Positions 1-7,200 of a DNA stretch of 64,000 bases are shown in pieces. Positions within the stretch are counted from its first letter, which is position 1; every line of letters begins with the position of its first letter. The notes beneath the pieces are model-generated. The model was not told the origin of the DNA, did no database searches, and saw nothing but the letters and a program-made list of their open reading frames with translations. The translations under genes and the position numbers were made by a program. The DNA is taken from positions 97,387-161,386 of the forward strand of contig NZ_SSXX01000009.1 of the NCBI RefSeq assembly GCF_009469615.1. The letters run 5' to 3'. This stretch comes from Dechloromonas sp. H13. Lineage in GTDB: Bacteria > Pseudomonadota > Gammaproteobacteria > Burkholderiales > Rhodocyclaceae.

Positions 1-1038
1 GCGATGTATGCGGCGGCCGAGCGTGCGGCGCCGCCGATTCCGCACGCGGCGGCATTTCCCGGCGACGACGCCGATGCCGCCCGGGCGCAGCGCATCAACT
101 TCCTGGCGCTGGTCTTCTGCCTCACCGTGGGTACCGCGGCGCTGCCGCACGTGCTGATGCGCTACTACACGACGCCGAGCGTTCGCCAGGCGCGGGAATC
201 GGTGTTCTGGTCGCTGTTGTTCATCCTGCTGCTCTACATCACGGCGCCGGCCTACGCGGTGTTCGTCAAGTACGAAGTCTTCACGCACCTGGTCGCCATC
301 CCGATCGACAAGCTGCCGGGCTGGGTCGCCGCGTGGAGCAAGATCGGGCTGGTCAGCATCGAGGACATCAACCGCGACGGCATCCTGCAACTGGCCGAGC
401 TTTCGCTCAACCCGGACGTGATCGTGCTGGCCACGCCGGAGATTGCCGGCATGCCCTACGTCGTCTCCGGGCTGGTCGCCGCCGGCGGCCTGGCGGCAGC
501 GCTGTCCACCGCCGACGGGCTGTTGCTGACGATCACCAGCGCCCTGTCGCACGACGTCTACTACCGGGTCTTCCGTCCCCAGTCCTCGACCCAGTTCCGC
601 CTCGTCATCTCCAAATCGCTGCTGCTCGTGGTGGCGGTGCTGGCCGCCACCGTCGCCGCGCAGAAGCCGGGCACCATCCTGTCGATGGTCGCCTGGGCTT
701 TCTCGATCGCCGGTTCGGCCTTCTTTCCCGCGCTGGTGCTCGGCATCTTCTGGCGCCGGGCGACGCGCGCCGGGGCGCTGGCCGGCATGGTGGTCGGCCT
801 GTCGATCGCGATCTACTACATCTTCCGCGTCGAGTTCGACAGCGTCGCCTGGCTCGGCGTCAGCGGCCTGCGCATGGAGCCCTGGTTCCAGGTGCAATCC
901 ACGTCGGCCGGCGTCTTCGGCGTGCTGGCCGGATTCGTCACCATCATCGTCGTCAGCCTGTTCACCAGGGCGCCGGAATCGGCGGCCGATGGCTTCGTCG
1001 ATGCCATTCGCCGCTCCCGCCGCCGGCAGGATACGTGA
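1..1038 (+). CDS. Sodium:solute symporter, C-terminal part (5' end outside window)
   Basis: The window opens inside this gene; the frame is open from base 1, so the first ATG at 4 is not taken as the true start. The visible 345 residues are membrane-spanning and resemble the VC_2705-type (acetate-symporter-related) branch of the SSS family, which takes up organic acids with Na+. The conserved segment VAAGGLAAALSTADG follows a soluble loop containing DINRDGILQLAE (bases 364-399), a textbook EF-hand loop spacing. The stop overlaps the start of the DUF4212 gene (TGATG), so the two are translationally coupled. Substrate cannot be told from sequence. Confidence 0.88.
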   Translation, partial: AMYAAAERAAPPIPHAAAFPGDDADAARAQRINFLALVFCLTVGTAALPHVLMRYYTTPSVRQARESVFWSLLFILLLYITAPAYAVFVKYEVFTHLVAIPIDKLPGWVAAWSKIGLVSIEDINRDGILQLAELSLNPDVIVLATPEIAGMPYVVSGLVAAGGLAAALSTADGLLLTITSALSHDVYYRVFRPQSSTQFRLVISKSLLLVVAVLAATVAAQKPGTILSMVAWAFSIAGSAFFPALVLGIFWRRATRAGALAGMVVGLSIAIYYIFRVEFDSVAWLGVSGLRMEPWFQVQSTSAGVFGVLAGFVTIIVVSLFTRAPESAADGFVDAIRRSRRRQDT

Positions 1039-1283
1039 TGGCGCACGGCCTCTACTGGCGAAAGACGCGGCGCCTGACCTTCGGCCTGCTCGTCATCTGG
1101 GTCTTCGTCACCTTCGTGCTGACCTGGTATGCGCCGGAGCTCAATGCCTTCAGCCTGTTCGGATTCCCGCTCGGTTTCTACATGGCGGCCCAGGGATCGC
1201 TGGTCGTCTATCTGGTCATCATCTGGTACTACAACCGGCGGATGCGACGACTCGATGAGGAATTCGGCATCGATGACGAGTAG
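1038..1283 (+). CDS. DUF4212 family small symporter subunit
   Basis: An 81-residue protein with two hydrophobic segments (about residues 13-32 and 41-62) and a charged C-terminus, matching DUF4212, the small subunit that accompanies VC_2705-type sodium/solute symporters. It starts with an ATG sharing a base with the stop of the symporter gene, so the pair forms one transcription and translation unit in the inner membrane. It probably assists assembly or activity of the symporter; the exact role is inferred from family pairing. Confidence 0.85.
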   Translation: MAHGLYWRKTRRLTFGLLVIWVFVTFVLTWYAPELNAFSLFGFPLGFYMAAQGSLVVYLVIIWYYNRRMRRLDEEFGIDDE

Positions 1284-1292
1284 GGCGCGCGC

Positions 1293-1562
1293 GTGCTGGC
1301 GTTCCTGATCGGCGCCCTGCGCGCCGTCGTCGAGATGGTTGGCTTGTGCCTGATCGGGCAGGGTGCGCTCTACCTGCTGGCCGGCGAGCGGCGCCGGCAG
1401 AACGTCATTTACCGGTTTTTCGACCTGGTGACCGGTCCACCGCGACGCGTGGCCGCCAGGCTTCTGCCCAGGCACAGTTCGCAAAGTGCCGCCGGCCTGC
1501 TCGCGTTTTTCCTCCTTTTCGCCCTCTGGATCGGGCTGGCGTGGCTGAGAAAGTTCCTTTGA
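1293..1562 (+). CDS. Small two-helix membrane protein, function unknown
   Basis: An 89-residue protein read from a GTG start ten bases after the DUF4212 gene. It has hydrophobic segments near residues 3-29 and 68-86 separated by a basic stretch rich in Arg. No family recognised with confidence. Position as third gene of the symporter unit and the consistent codon use support it being real; there is no strong Shine-Dalgarno sequence before the GTG. Confidence 0.6.
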   Translation: MLAFLIGALRAVVEMVGLCLIGQGALYLLAGERRRQNVIYRFFDLVTGPPRRVAARLLPRHSSQSAAGLLAFFLLFALWIGLAWLRKFL

Positions 1563-1597
1563 CGAACGGCGCCCCTCTGCTACAATGCGCGCCTCCC

Positions 1598-1688
1598 GGA
1601 GAGGTGGATGAGTGGTTTAAGTCGCACGCCTGGAAAGCGTGTATAGGTTAATAGCCTATCGGGGGTTCGAATCCCCCCCTCTCCGCCA
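1598..1688 (+). tRNA. tRNA-Ser(GGA)
   Basis: The 91-base segment folds as a class II tRNA: acceptor stem GGAGAGG paired with CCTCTCC, discriminator G at 1685 and an encoded CCA (1686-1688), anticodon loop CTGGAAA with anticodon GGA, a long variable arm (around GTATAGGTTAATAGCCTAT) and a T arm with GGTTCGAATCC. The long variable arm and the anticodon identify serine. Confidence 0.97.
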
Positions 1689-1701
1689 GGAAAAACACAG
1701 C

Positions 1702-1731
1702 AAAGCGCCTTTTGGGCGCTTTTTTGTTTTT
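1702..1731 (+). terminator. Intrinsic terminator after tRNA-Ser
   Basis: AAAGCGCC (1702-1709) pairs with GGCGCTTT (1715-1722) around a TTTTG loop and is followed by a T-rich tract. It would end tRNA transcription. On the other strand an A-rich tract gives a run of T as well, so it may also end the convergent regulator gene. Confidence 0.85.
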
Positions 1732-3041
1732 CAGAGATTGCGCAGCTTGCGGTAAAGGGTTCGCGGGCTGATGCCGAGTTTGCCGGCCAGCGTCGGCAGG
1801 TCGTTGCGGGAGTTCGTCCTGACCCATTCCAGGTAACGTCTTTCCAGTGTCGCCAGGTCGACGATTTCGTGCATCTGGAACGAAGCGTTCGCCGCGTCCG
1901 GCGCTTCGGGTATGTCGTCGGCCATTTCCGCCAGGTGGCGCACATCGATCACGTCGCCGTCGGCGAGCAGGGTGGCGCGTTCGATCAGGTTGCGCAGTTC
2001 GCGGATGTTGCCGCTGAAGCGGCGGCCGGCCAGCCAGGCGAGGGCGGCCGGGGTGAAGCTGCGCGTGCGCTTGCGGTCGACGCGTTCGAGCAGCGAAATG
2101 GCCAGCAGCGGAATGTCTTCGGTGCGCTCGTGCAGTGCCGGCGTGTGGATCGGGAAGGTGTTGATGCGGAAATAGAGGTCGCGGCGGAAGGTCTCGGCGT
2201 GGACCATGGCGCGCAGGTCGCGGTGGGTGGCGGTGATCAGGCGGAAGTCGGCGGGCAGCCAGTCGAGGCCGCCGACCCGGCGGTAGGTGCCGGTTTCCAG
2301 CAGGCGTAGCAGCTTGACCTGAAGGGCGAGCGGCAGTTCGCCGATTTCGTCGAGGAACAGCGTGCCGCCGGCTGCCGCTTCGACCAGCCCCTGCTTGCGG
2401 TGCGTGGCGCCGGTGAAGGCGCCTTTTTCGTAGCCGAAGAGTTCGCTCTCGAACAGCGTTTCGGTCATTCCGGCGCAGTCGACCGCAACGAACGGCCCTT
2501 CGTTGCGGTCGCCGGCCTCGTGGATGGCGTGCGCGACCAGTTCCTTGCCGGTGCCGGTTTCGCCGAGCAGGAGTACGCTGGCGTCGGCGCCGGCGACCCG
2601 CATCACCTTTTCCAGCATGCTCACGAAGGCCGGCGAGCGGCCGACCAGTCCTTGTGCGGCGGCCCGGCTGCTGGCCTGGCGGACGACGCGCATGGTCTCG
2701 ACGAAATAGACGATCTGCCCCTGGTCGTCGCGGATCGGGGTGGTCTCGACATCGACGTGTTCCTCGCCGCGCGGCGTGTGGTGGAGGTGGAGCACGCGCT
2801 GTGGCGTGCCGGCTTCGAGGCTCTGCTTGAGCGGGCAGGATTCGCCGGCCTGGTCGCAGGGCACGCTGAAGCGATGCGACACCTCGTAGCAGGTGCGCCC
2901 GGCGACCGGCTGCCCGCTGCCGAATTCCCGCGCATAGGCGGCGTTGGCGGCGACGATGCGGTAGTCGGCATCCATCACGATGCGCGGTTCGGGCAGGCCG
3001 TCGAGGAAGGAGATCAGTTCGCTGAGAAAATGGGCGGTCAT
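1731..3041 (-). CDS. Sigma-54-dependent transcriptional activator with Cys-containing PAS domain
   Basis: A 436-residue bacterial enhancer-binding protein. An N-terminal PAS-like domain (about residues 8-120) carries three cysteines at 51, 62 and 69 in the context CYEVSH...PC...CPL. The AAA+ domain follows, with Walker A GETGTGKE at 160-167, the sigma-54 contact loop GAFTGA at 207-212 and Walker B around 225-235 (TLFLDEIGE). A Fis-type helix-turn-helix ends the protein. There is no receiver domain, so the signal is probably sensed directly by the PAS domain, perhaps as redox state or a metal. It is divergent from ccoG. An inverted repeat lies just before its ATG. Target genes are unknown. Confidence 0.93.
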   Translation of the reverse strand: MTAHFLSELISFLDGLPEPRIVMDADYRIVAANAAYAREFGSGQPVAGRTCYEVSHRFSVPCDQAGESCPLKQSLEAGTPQRVLHLHHTPRGEEHVDVETTPIRDDQGQIVYFVETMRVVRQASSRAAAQGLVGRSPAFVSMLEKVMRVAGADASVLLLGETGTGKELVAHAIHEAGDRNEGPFVAVDCAGMTETLFESELFGYEKGAFTGATHRKQGLVEAAAGGTLFLDEIGELPLALQVKLLRLLETGTYRRVGGLDWLPADFRLITATHRDLRAMVHAETFRRDLYFRINTFPIHTPALHERTEDIPLLAISLLERVDRKRTRSFTPAALAWLAGRRFSGNIRELRNLIERATLLADGDVIDVRHLAEMADDIPEAPDAANASFQMHEIVDLATLERRYLEWVRTNSRNDLPTLAGKLGISPRTLYRKLRNL

Positions 3042-3047
3042 GGAATT

Positions 3048-3063
3048 TTGTCAAAATTGACAA
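3048..3063. promoter_or_regulatory. Inverted repeat TTGTCAA-AA-TTGACAA
   Basis: Seven-base arms separated by two bases, ending seven bases before the ATG of the minus-strand sigma-54 activator. The location fits an operator for autoregulation or a site controlling the divergent ccoG region. No assignment to a known regulator. Confidence 0.5.
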
Positions 3064-3381
3064 TGTTGTTCGCCAATAATGGCACAGCGTGGCCTCGTGC
3101 AAAAGTGCTAGCCCGAACGAAGGTGTCTAAGCTGCTGATTGACAAGCGGAAATCAAAATACACCGGGCAGGCACGCATCTTGTTAATGGCTTTACCGGAA
3201 ACCGGTGACCCATTCCCTGCAGCGCGTCCTCCTGCCCTTCAGGGAACGGCCCGGTCAACCGTGGAACGGTCCGGCGGCATTTCCCCCTTGTTCGCCCCGC
3301 AGGCTCGCTTGTTGCAGCCGGACCTTCGCGGTTGCCGTCGTCCCGGTTTCCGACCCTATCGACCAGTCGCCACGATCATCA
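3064..3381. other. Non-coding region between sigma-54 activator and ccoG
   Basis: About 320 bases without a convincing gene. An open frame upstream of ccoG (from 3205) is in frame with it, but its sequence is unlike CcoG. A dyad ACCGG-AAA-CCGGT lies at 3194-3206. I looked for an FNR box and for a -24/-12 promoter and found neither in acceptable form. Confidence 0.5.
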
Positions 3382-4794
3382 ATGAGCCAGCCCCAGACCA
3401 GCACGTCCCAGGAAACGCCCAGCCAGGTTTCGTTCTACGAGAAGCGCAAGAAAATCTACGCCAAGGGCGTGCGCGGATTCTTCGACAACTGGCGCATCGC
3501 GCTGGTGATCTTCACCCAGATCCTCTTCTACGTCACGCCGTGGCTGGTCTGGAACGACCGCCAGGCGGTGCTGCTGCATCTGGTCGAGCGCAAGTTCTAC
3601 ATCTTCGGCCTGGTCTTCTGGCCGCAGGACGTCATCTACCTGGCGGCGCTGCTGATCATCTCGGCCTACGCGCTCTTCCTCGTCACCGCCATCGCCGGCC
3701 GCCTGTTCTGCGGCTACGCCTGTCCGCAGACGGTGTATACCCAGATGTTCATGTGGATCGAGAACTGGATCGAGGGCGAGCGCAACGCCCGCATCAAGCT
3801 CGACAAGGCGCCGCTCGATGCGCGCAAGATCCGCATCAAGGGCACCAAGCACCTGCTGTGGCTGCTGGTCTCGCTGTGGACCGGCTTCACGCTGGTCGCC
3901 TACTTCACGCCGGTCAACGAACTGATCGCGGCGGTCAAGTCCAACGACCTGAGCGGCTGGGAAACCTTCTGGATCTTCTTCTACGGCGGCTTCACCTACC
4001 TGATGGCCGGCTTCATGCGCGAGCAGGTGTGCAAGTACATGTGTCCCTACGCCCGTTTCCAGAGCGTGATGTTCGACCCCGACACGCTGATCATCACCTA
4101 CGATCCGGAACGCGGCGAAACGCGCGGCGCGCGCCGCAAGGGCGTCGATGCCAAGGCCGCCGGCCTGGGCGACTGCGTCGATTGCGGGCTCTGCGTGCAG
4201 GTCTGCCCGACCGGCATCGACATCCGCAACGGCCTGCAGTACGAATGCATCGGCTGTGCCGCCTGCGTGGACGTCTGCGACCAGGTCATGGACAAGGTCG
4301 GTCTGCCGCGCGGCCTGGTCCGCTATTCGACCGAGAACGCCATGGCCCGCCACCTGACGCGCCAGGAGATCATCGGCCACGTCGTCCGGCCGCGCATCCT
4401 CGTCTACACCGCCATCCTGGTGCTCATCGTTGGCGCCGCCGGCTGGTTCCTGGCGCACCGCATCCCGCTCAAGGTCGACATCATCCGCGACCGCTCGACC
4501 CTGGCGCGCGAAGCCGACGACGGGCGCATCGAGAACGTCTATACCCTGCAGATCATGAACACCGAGGAGCGGCCGCACCGCTACACGGTTGCGGTCGACG
4601 GCCTGCCGGGGGCGGAAATCGCCGGCGAGCGCGAGGTCGATGTCCCCGCCGCGACGCTGCAGGCCTTCAATACCGTCGTCAGGGTGGCGCCGGATGCCGG
4701 CAGGCAGGGCGCCAATCCGATCCATTTCGAGATCGTCGCCAGCGAGAACGCCGACATCAAGGTCCGCGAAAAAGCCTCCTTCCTCCTGCCCTGA
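3382..4794 (+). CDS. ccoG: CcoG/FixG/RdxA cytochrome c oxidase accessory protein
   Basis: A 470-residue membrane iron-sulfur protein that helps mature the cbb3-type cytochrome c oxidase, probably by reducing or handling copper for CcoN. Hydrophobic segments lie near 38-58, 88-108, 158-176, 195-213 and 335-356. C110-x3-C114 and C217-x3-C221 follow membrane helices. Two 4Fe-4S motifs are C265/C268/C271/C275 and C289/C292/C295/C299. The C-terminal part (about 365-470) is the Ig-like FixG domain. The ATG at 3382 (MSQPQT) is chosen because the family normally starts shortly before the SFYEKRKKIY segment. Unusually it stands apart from any ccoNOQP genes here. Confidence 0.95.
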   Translation: MSQPQTSTSQETPSQVSFYEKRKKIYAKGVRGFFDNWRIALVIFTQILFYVTPWLVWNDRQAVLLHLVERKFYIFGLVFWPQDVIYLAALLIISAYALFLVTAIAGRLFCGYACPQTVYTQMFMWIENWIEGERNARIKLDKAPLDARKIRIKGTKHLLWLLVSLWTGFTLVAYFTPVNELIAAVKSNDLSGWETFWIFFYGGFTYLMAGFMREQVCKYMCPYARFQSVMFDPDTLIITYDPERGETRGARRKGVDAKAAGLGDCVDCGLCVQVCPTGIDIRNGLQYECIGCAACVDVCDQVMDKVGLPRGLVRYSTENAMARHLTRQEIIGHVVRPRILVYTAILVLIVGAAGWFLAHRIPLKVDIIRDRSTLAREADDGRIENVYTLQIMNTEERPHRYTVAVDGLPGAEIAGEREVDVPAATLQAFNTVVRVAPDAGRQGANPIHFEIVASENADIKVREKASFLLP

Positions 4795-4819
4795 CGCCGG
4801 TCCGGGCAGACTCCGCTTG

Positions 4820-4847
4820 GGCGGGAGCCGGTCTCCCGCCTTTTTTT
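4820..4847 (+). terminator. Intrinsic terminator after ccoG
   Basis: GGCGGGAG (4820-4827) pairs with CTCCCGCC (4833-4840) around a five-base loop, followed directly by seven T. It ends the ccoG transcript, so anything transcribed downstream needs its own promoter. Confidence 0.9.
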
Positions 4848-4862
4848 CGTCCGCCGCGGCGT

Positions 4863-4891
4863 TTGACTAAAACCCCGTCACGCTGGAAAAT
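4863..4891 (+). promoter_or_regulatory. Candidate sigma-70 promoter upstream of rimO
   Basis: TTGACT (4863-4868) and GAAAAT (4886-4891) are 17 bases apart, matching five of six and four of six consensus positions. It lies just after the ccoG terminator and before a palindrome and a second terminator, so a start near 4898 would give a short structured leader or small RNA. Confidence 0.5.
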
Positions 4892-4903
4892 CCTTTCCGC
4901 TGA

Positions 4904-4921
4904 ATGCGTTGCGCAACGCAT
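4904..4921. repeat. 18-bp perfect palindrome
   Basis: ATGCGTTGCGCAACGCAT reads the same on both strands. It lies about 13 bases after the -10 of the candidate promoter, where it could be an operator or fold as a hairpin in RNA. Confidence 0.85.
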
Positions 4922-4935
4922 CGGCATGATTCGCC

Positions 4936-4969
4936 AAGCCCTGATCCCGAATCGGGGCTTTTTTGTTTT
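4936..4969 (+). terminator. Strong terminator or attenuator directly before rimO
   Basis: AAGCCCTGAT (4936-4945) pairs over ten bases with ATCGGGGCTT (4951-4960), including one G-U pair, around a five-base loop, followed by TTTTGTTTT. It is only 15 bases before the rimO ATG, an unusual place for a plain terminator because the ccoG terminator lies about 100 bases upstream. Confidence 0.85.
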
Positions 4970-4984
4970 GCAGCACCTGAGGTA

Positions 4985-6316
4985 ATGAACTTGAACACAA
5001 AAGTGCCGACCGTCGGTTTCGTCTCCCTCGGCTGTCCGAAAGCCAGCTCCGATGCCGAGCGCATCCTGACCAGGCTGCGCGCCGAAGGCTACGAGATTTC
5101 GCCGAGCTACGACGATTCCGACCTCGTCATCGTCAACACTTGCGGCTTCATCGACGCCGCGGTCGAGGAATCGCTCGACGCCATCGGCGAGGCGCTCAAC
5201 GAGAACGGCAAGGTCATCGTCACCGGCTGCCTCGGCGCCAAGGGCGACATCGTCCAGACCACGCATCCCGCAGTCCTCGCCGTCACCGGCCCGCATGCCG
5301 CCGACGAGGTAATGGGTTACGTCCATGACCACCTGCCCAAGCCGCACGACCCGTACACCGACCTCGTGCCGCCGCAGGGCGTGCGCCTGACGCCGGACCA
5401 TTTCGCCTACCTGAAGATTTCCGAAGGCTGCAACCACAGCTGCACCTTCTGCATCATCCCGAGCCTGCGCGGGCCGCTGGTGTCGCGGCCGGTCGGCGAC
5501 GTGCTGGCCGAGGCGGAAAGCCTCGCCCGCGCCGGCGTCAAGGAAATCCTCGTTATCTCGCAGGACACCAGCGCCTACGGCGTCGATCTCAAGTACCGCA
5601 CCGGCTTCTGGGGCGGCAAGCCGGTCAAGTCGCGCCTGAAGGAATTGTGCGATGCGCTGGCCAGCTTCGGCATCTGGGTCCGTCTGCACTACGTCTATCC
5701 CTATCCGTCGGTCGACGACGTCATCCCGCTGATGGCCGAGGGCAAGATCCTGCCGTATCTGGACGTGCCCTTCCAGCACGCCAGCCCGAGGATCCTCAAG
5801 GCGATGAAGCGTCCGGCCTCGGCCGAGAACACGCTGGAACGGATCGCCAAATGGCGCGAGATCTGCCCGGAAATCGTCATCCGCTCGACCTTCATCACCG
5901 GCTTCCCCGGCGAGACCGAAGAGGATTTCGACCAGCTGATCCAGTTCCTCGAAGACGCCAAGCTCGACCGCGTCGGTGCCTTCGCCTACTCGCCGGTTGA
6001 TGGGGCCAGGGCCAACGAGCTCCCCGGCCTGCCGCCGGAGGATGTGCGCGAGGATCGCCGCCGCTGGCTGATGCAGGTCCAGGAGGACATCAGCGCCGCC
6101 AAGCTGGAAGCGAAGATCGACAGCACGATCCAGGTGCTGGTTGATGCCGTGGACGAGGAGGGCACTATCGCCCGCTCCAAGGCCGATGCCCCGGAAATCG
6201 ACGGCCTGGTCTACATCGACGGCCATTTCGATGCCGCGCCGGGCGACTTCCTCCAGGTCAGGGTCGTCGATGCCGACCACCACGACCTCTACGCCGAGTT
6301 CGTGCGGCAGGACTGA
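4985..6316 (+). CDS. rimO: Ribosomal protein S12 (Asp88) methylthiotransferase RimO
   Basis: A 443-residue radical-SAM enzyme that adds a methylthio group to the conserved aspartate of ribosomal protein S12, in the cytoplasm. The N-terminal MTTase domain has cluster cysteines C17, C53 and C82. The radical-SAM motif is C149-x3-C153-x2-C156. A C-terminal TRAM domain occupies about residues 375-443. The usual N-terminal KALVDSE stretch reads KASSDAE. The start is supported by GAGG six to seven bases before the ATG. It is preceded by a terminator-bearing leader and followed after seven bases by a patatin-family gene. Confidence 0.97.
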   Translation: MNLNTKVPTVGFVSLGCPKASSDAERILTRLRAEGYEISPSYDDSDLVIVNTCGFIDAAVEESLDAIGEALNENGKVIVTGCLGAKGDIVQTTHPAVLAVTGPHAADEVMGYVHDHLPKPHDPYTDLVPPQGVRLTPDHFAYLKISEGCNHSCTFCIIPSLRGPLVSRPVGDVLAEAESLARAGVKEILVISQDTSAYGVDLKYRTGFWGGKPVKSRLKELCDALASFGIWVRLHYVYPYPSVDDVIPLMAEGKILPYLDVPFQHASPRILKAMKRPASAENTLERIAKWREICPEIVIRSTFITGFPGETEEDFDQLIQFLEDAKLDRVGAFAYSPVDGARANELPGLPPEDVREDRRRWLMQVQEDISAAKLEAKIDSTIQVLVDAVDEEGTIARSKADAPEIDGLVYIDGHFDAAPGDFLQVRVVDADHHDLYAEFVRQD

Positions 6317-6323
6317 GGGCGCG

Positions 6324-7193
6324 ATGGGCAGTCCGCGTCTCGGCATCGCCCTCGGTTCCGGCTCGGCGCGCGGCTGGGCGCACATCGGCGTGCTGCGCGC
6401 GCTGCAGCATGCCGGCATCGAGCCGGACCTGGTCTGCGGCACCTCGATCGGCGCCTTCGTCGGCGCTGCTTTTACCTCGGGCAAGCTCGACGAGCTGGAG
6501 GACTGGGTCGCCAGCCTGACGCGGCGCGACGTGCTCGGCTTCTTCGACGTCGGCCTCGGCGGCGGCCTGATCAAGGGCGACCGCCTGCTCAACTTCGTCG
6601 CCCAGCGCTTTCTCGCCGGCGATTTCGCCGACCTCGACCGGCCGTTCGCCTGCGTCGCCACCGACCTCGCCAACGGCCGCGAGGTCTGGCTCAAGGAGGG
6701 CGGGCTCATCAGCGCCGTGCGTGCCTCGATCGCTTTGCCCGGCCTGTTCGCCCCGCACCAGATCGGCGGGCGCTTCCTGGTCGATGGCGGGCTGGTCAAT
6801 CCGGTGCCCGTTTCGTTGTGCCGGGCGCTCGATGCCGATGTCGTCGTCGCCGTCGATCTCGGCATGGACACCATCAACCTGCGCCTGCGCAAGCCGGGCG
6901 GCGAGGCCGGGGCGCAAGGCTGGCGCCACAAGGTCGGGCGCTGGCTGGTGCGCAACGGCAACGGCGACGGCACGCCGCGACCGGCGCTGACCGACGTCGT
7001 GACCAACAGCGTCGCCATCATGCAGGGGCGCATCTCGCGCTCGCGCATGGCCGGCGAGCCGGCCGACGTGCTGGTCGCCCCGCGCCTCGGGCAGATGGGG
7101 CTGCTCGACTACCAGCGCGGCGTCGATGCCATCACCGCCGGGCGCAAGGCGACCGAGCACATGTTGCCGTTGCTCCATTCGCTGCTCGAATGA
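6324..7193 (+). CDS. Patatin-like phospholipase, RssA family
   Basis: A 289-residue protein with the patatin fold signatures: the glycine-rich oxyanion segment GSGSARGWAHIG (11-22), nucleophile elbow GTSIG with S41, and catalytic D154 in VDGGLVNPVP. This is the size and motif set of the RssA/YchK/YlbK group, putative lipid acyl hydrolases. No signal peptide is seen, so it probably acts in the cytoplasm or on the inner membrane face. It starts seven bases after rimO and is followed seven bases later by the flavoprotein gene, so the three are likely co-transcribed. Its substrate is unknown. Confidence 0.92.
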   Translation: MGSPRLGIALGSGSARGWAHIGVLRALQHAGIEPDLVCGTSIGAFVGAAFTSGKLDELEDWVASLTRRDVLGFFDVGLGGGLIKGDRLLNFVAQRFLAGDFADLDRPFACVATDLANGREVWLKEGGLISAVRASIALPGLFAPHQIGGRFLVDGGLVNPVPVSLCRALDADVVVAVDLGMDTINLRLRKPGGEAGAQGWRHKVGRWLVRNGNGDGTPRPALTDVVTNSVAIMQGRISRSRMAGEPADVLVAPRLGQMGLLDYQRGVDAITAGRKATEHMLPLLHSLLE

Positions 7194-7200
7194 GCCGTCG

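Larger units (their letters stand above)
4898..4969 (+). ncRNA. Candidate short structured RNA or rimO leader
   Basis: Downstream of the candidate promoter the sequence has an 18-bp perfect palindrome (4904-4921) and then a strong terminator hairpin (4936-4960) with a T-rich tail. A transcript of about 70 bases would contain two hairpins and end 15 bases before rimO. It could be a small RNA or an attenuator controlling rimO. This is inference from structure alone; no known RNA family was recognised. Confidence 0.35.

Noticed and set aside
3080..3110. Possible -24/-12 sigma-54 promoter starting TGGCAC
   Set aside because: The GG-to-GC spacing is wrong (the expected GC ten bases after GG reads CC), so the motif does not fit.
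3139..3160. TTGAC...ATCAA as an FNR box before ccoG
   Set aside because: The half-sites are eight bases apart instead of four.
3205..3381. Longer N-terminus of ccoG from an upstream ATG
   Set aside because: The added 59 residues are unlike CcoG and the family normally starts near MSQPQT.
4757..7048. Long minus-strand open frame (763 codons) opposite rimO and the patatin gene
   Set aside because: It is antisense to two clearly recognised genes, has low-complexity composition and no domain; G+C-rich coding DNA routinely opens such antisense frames.
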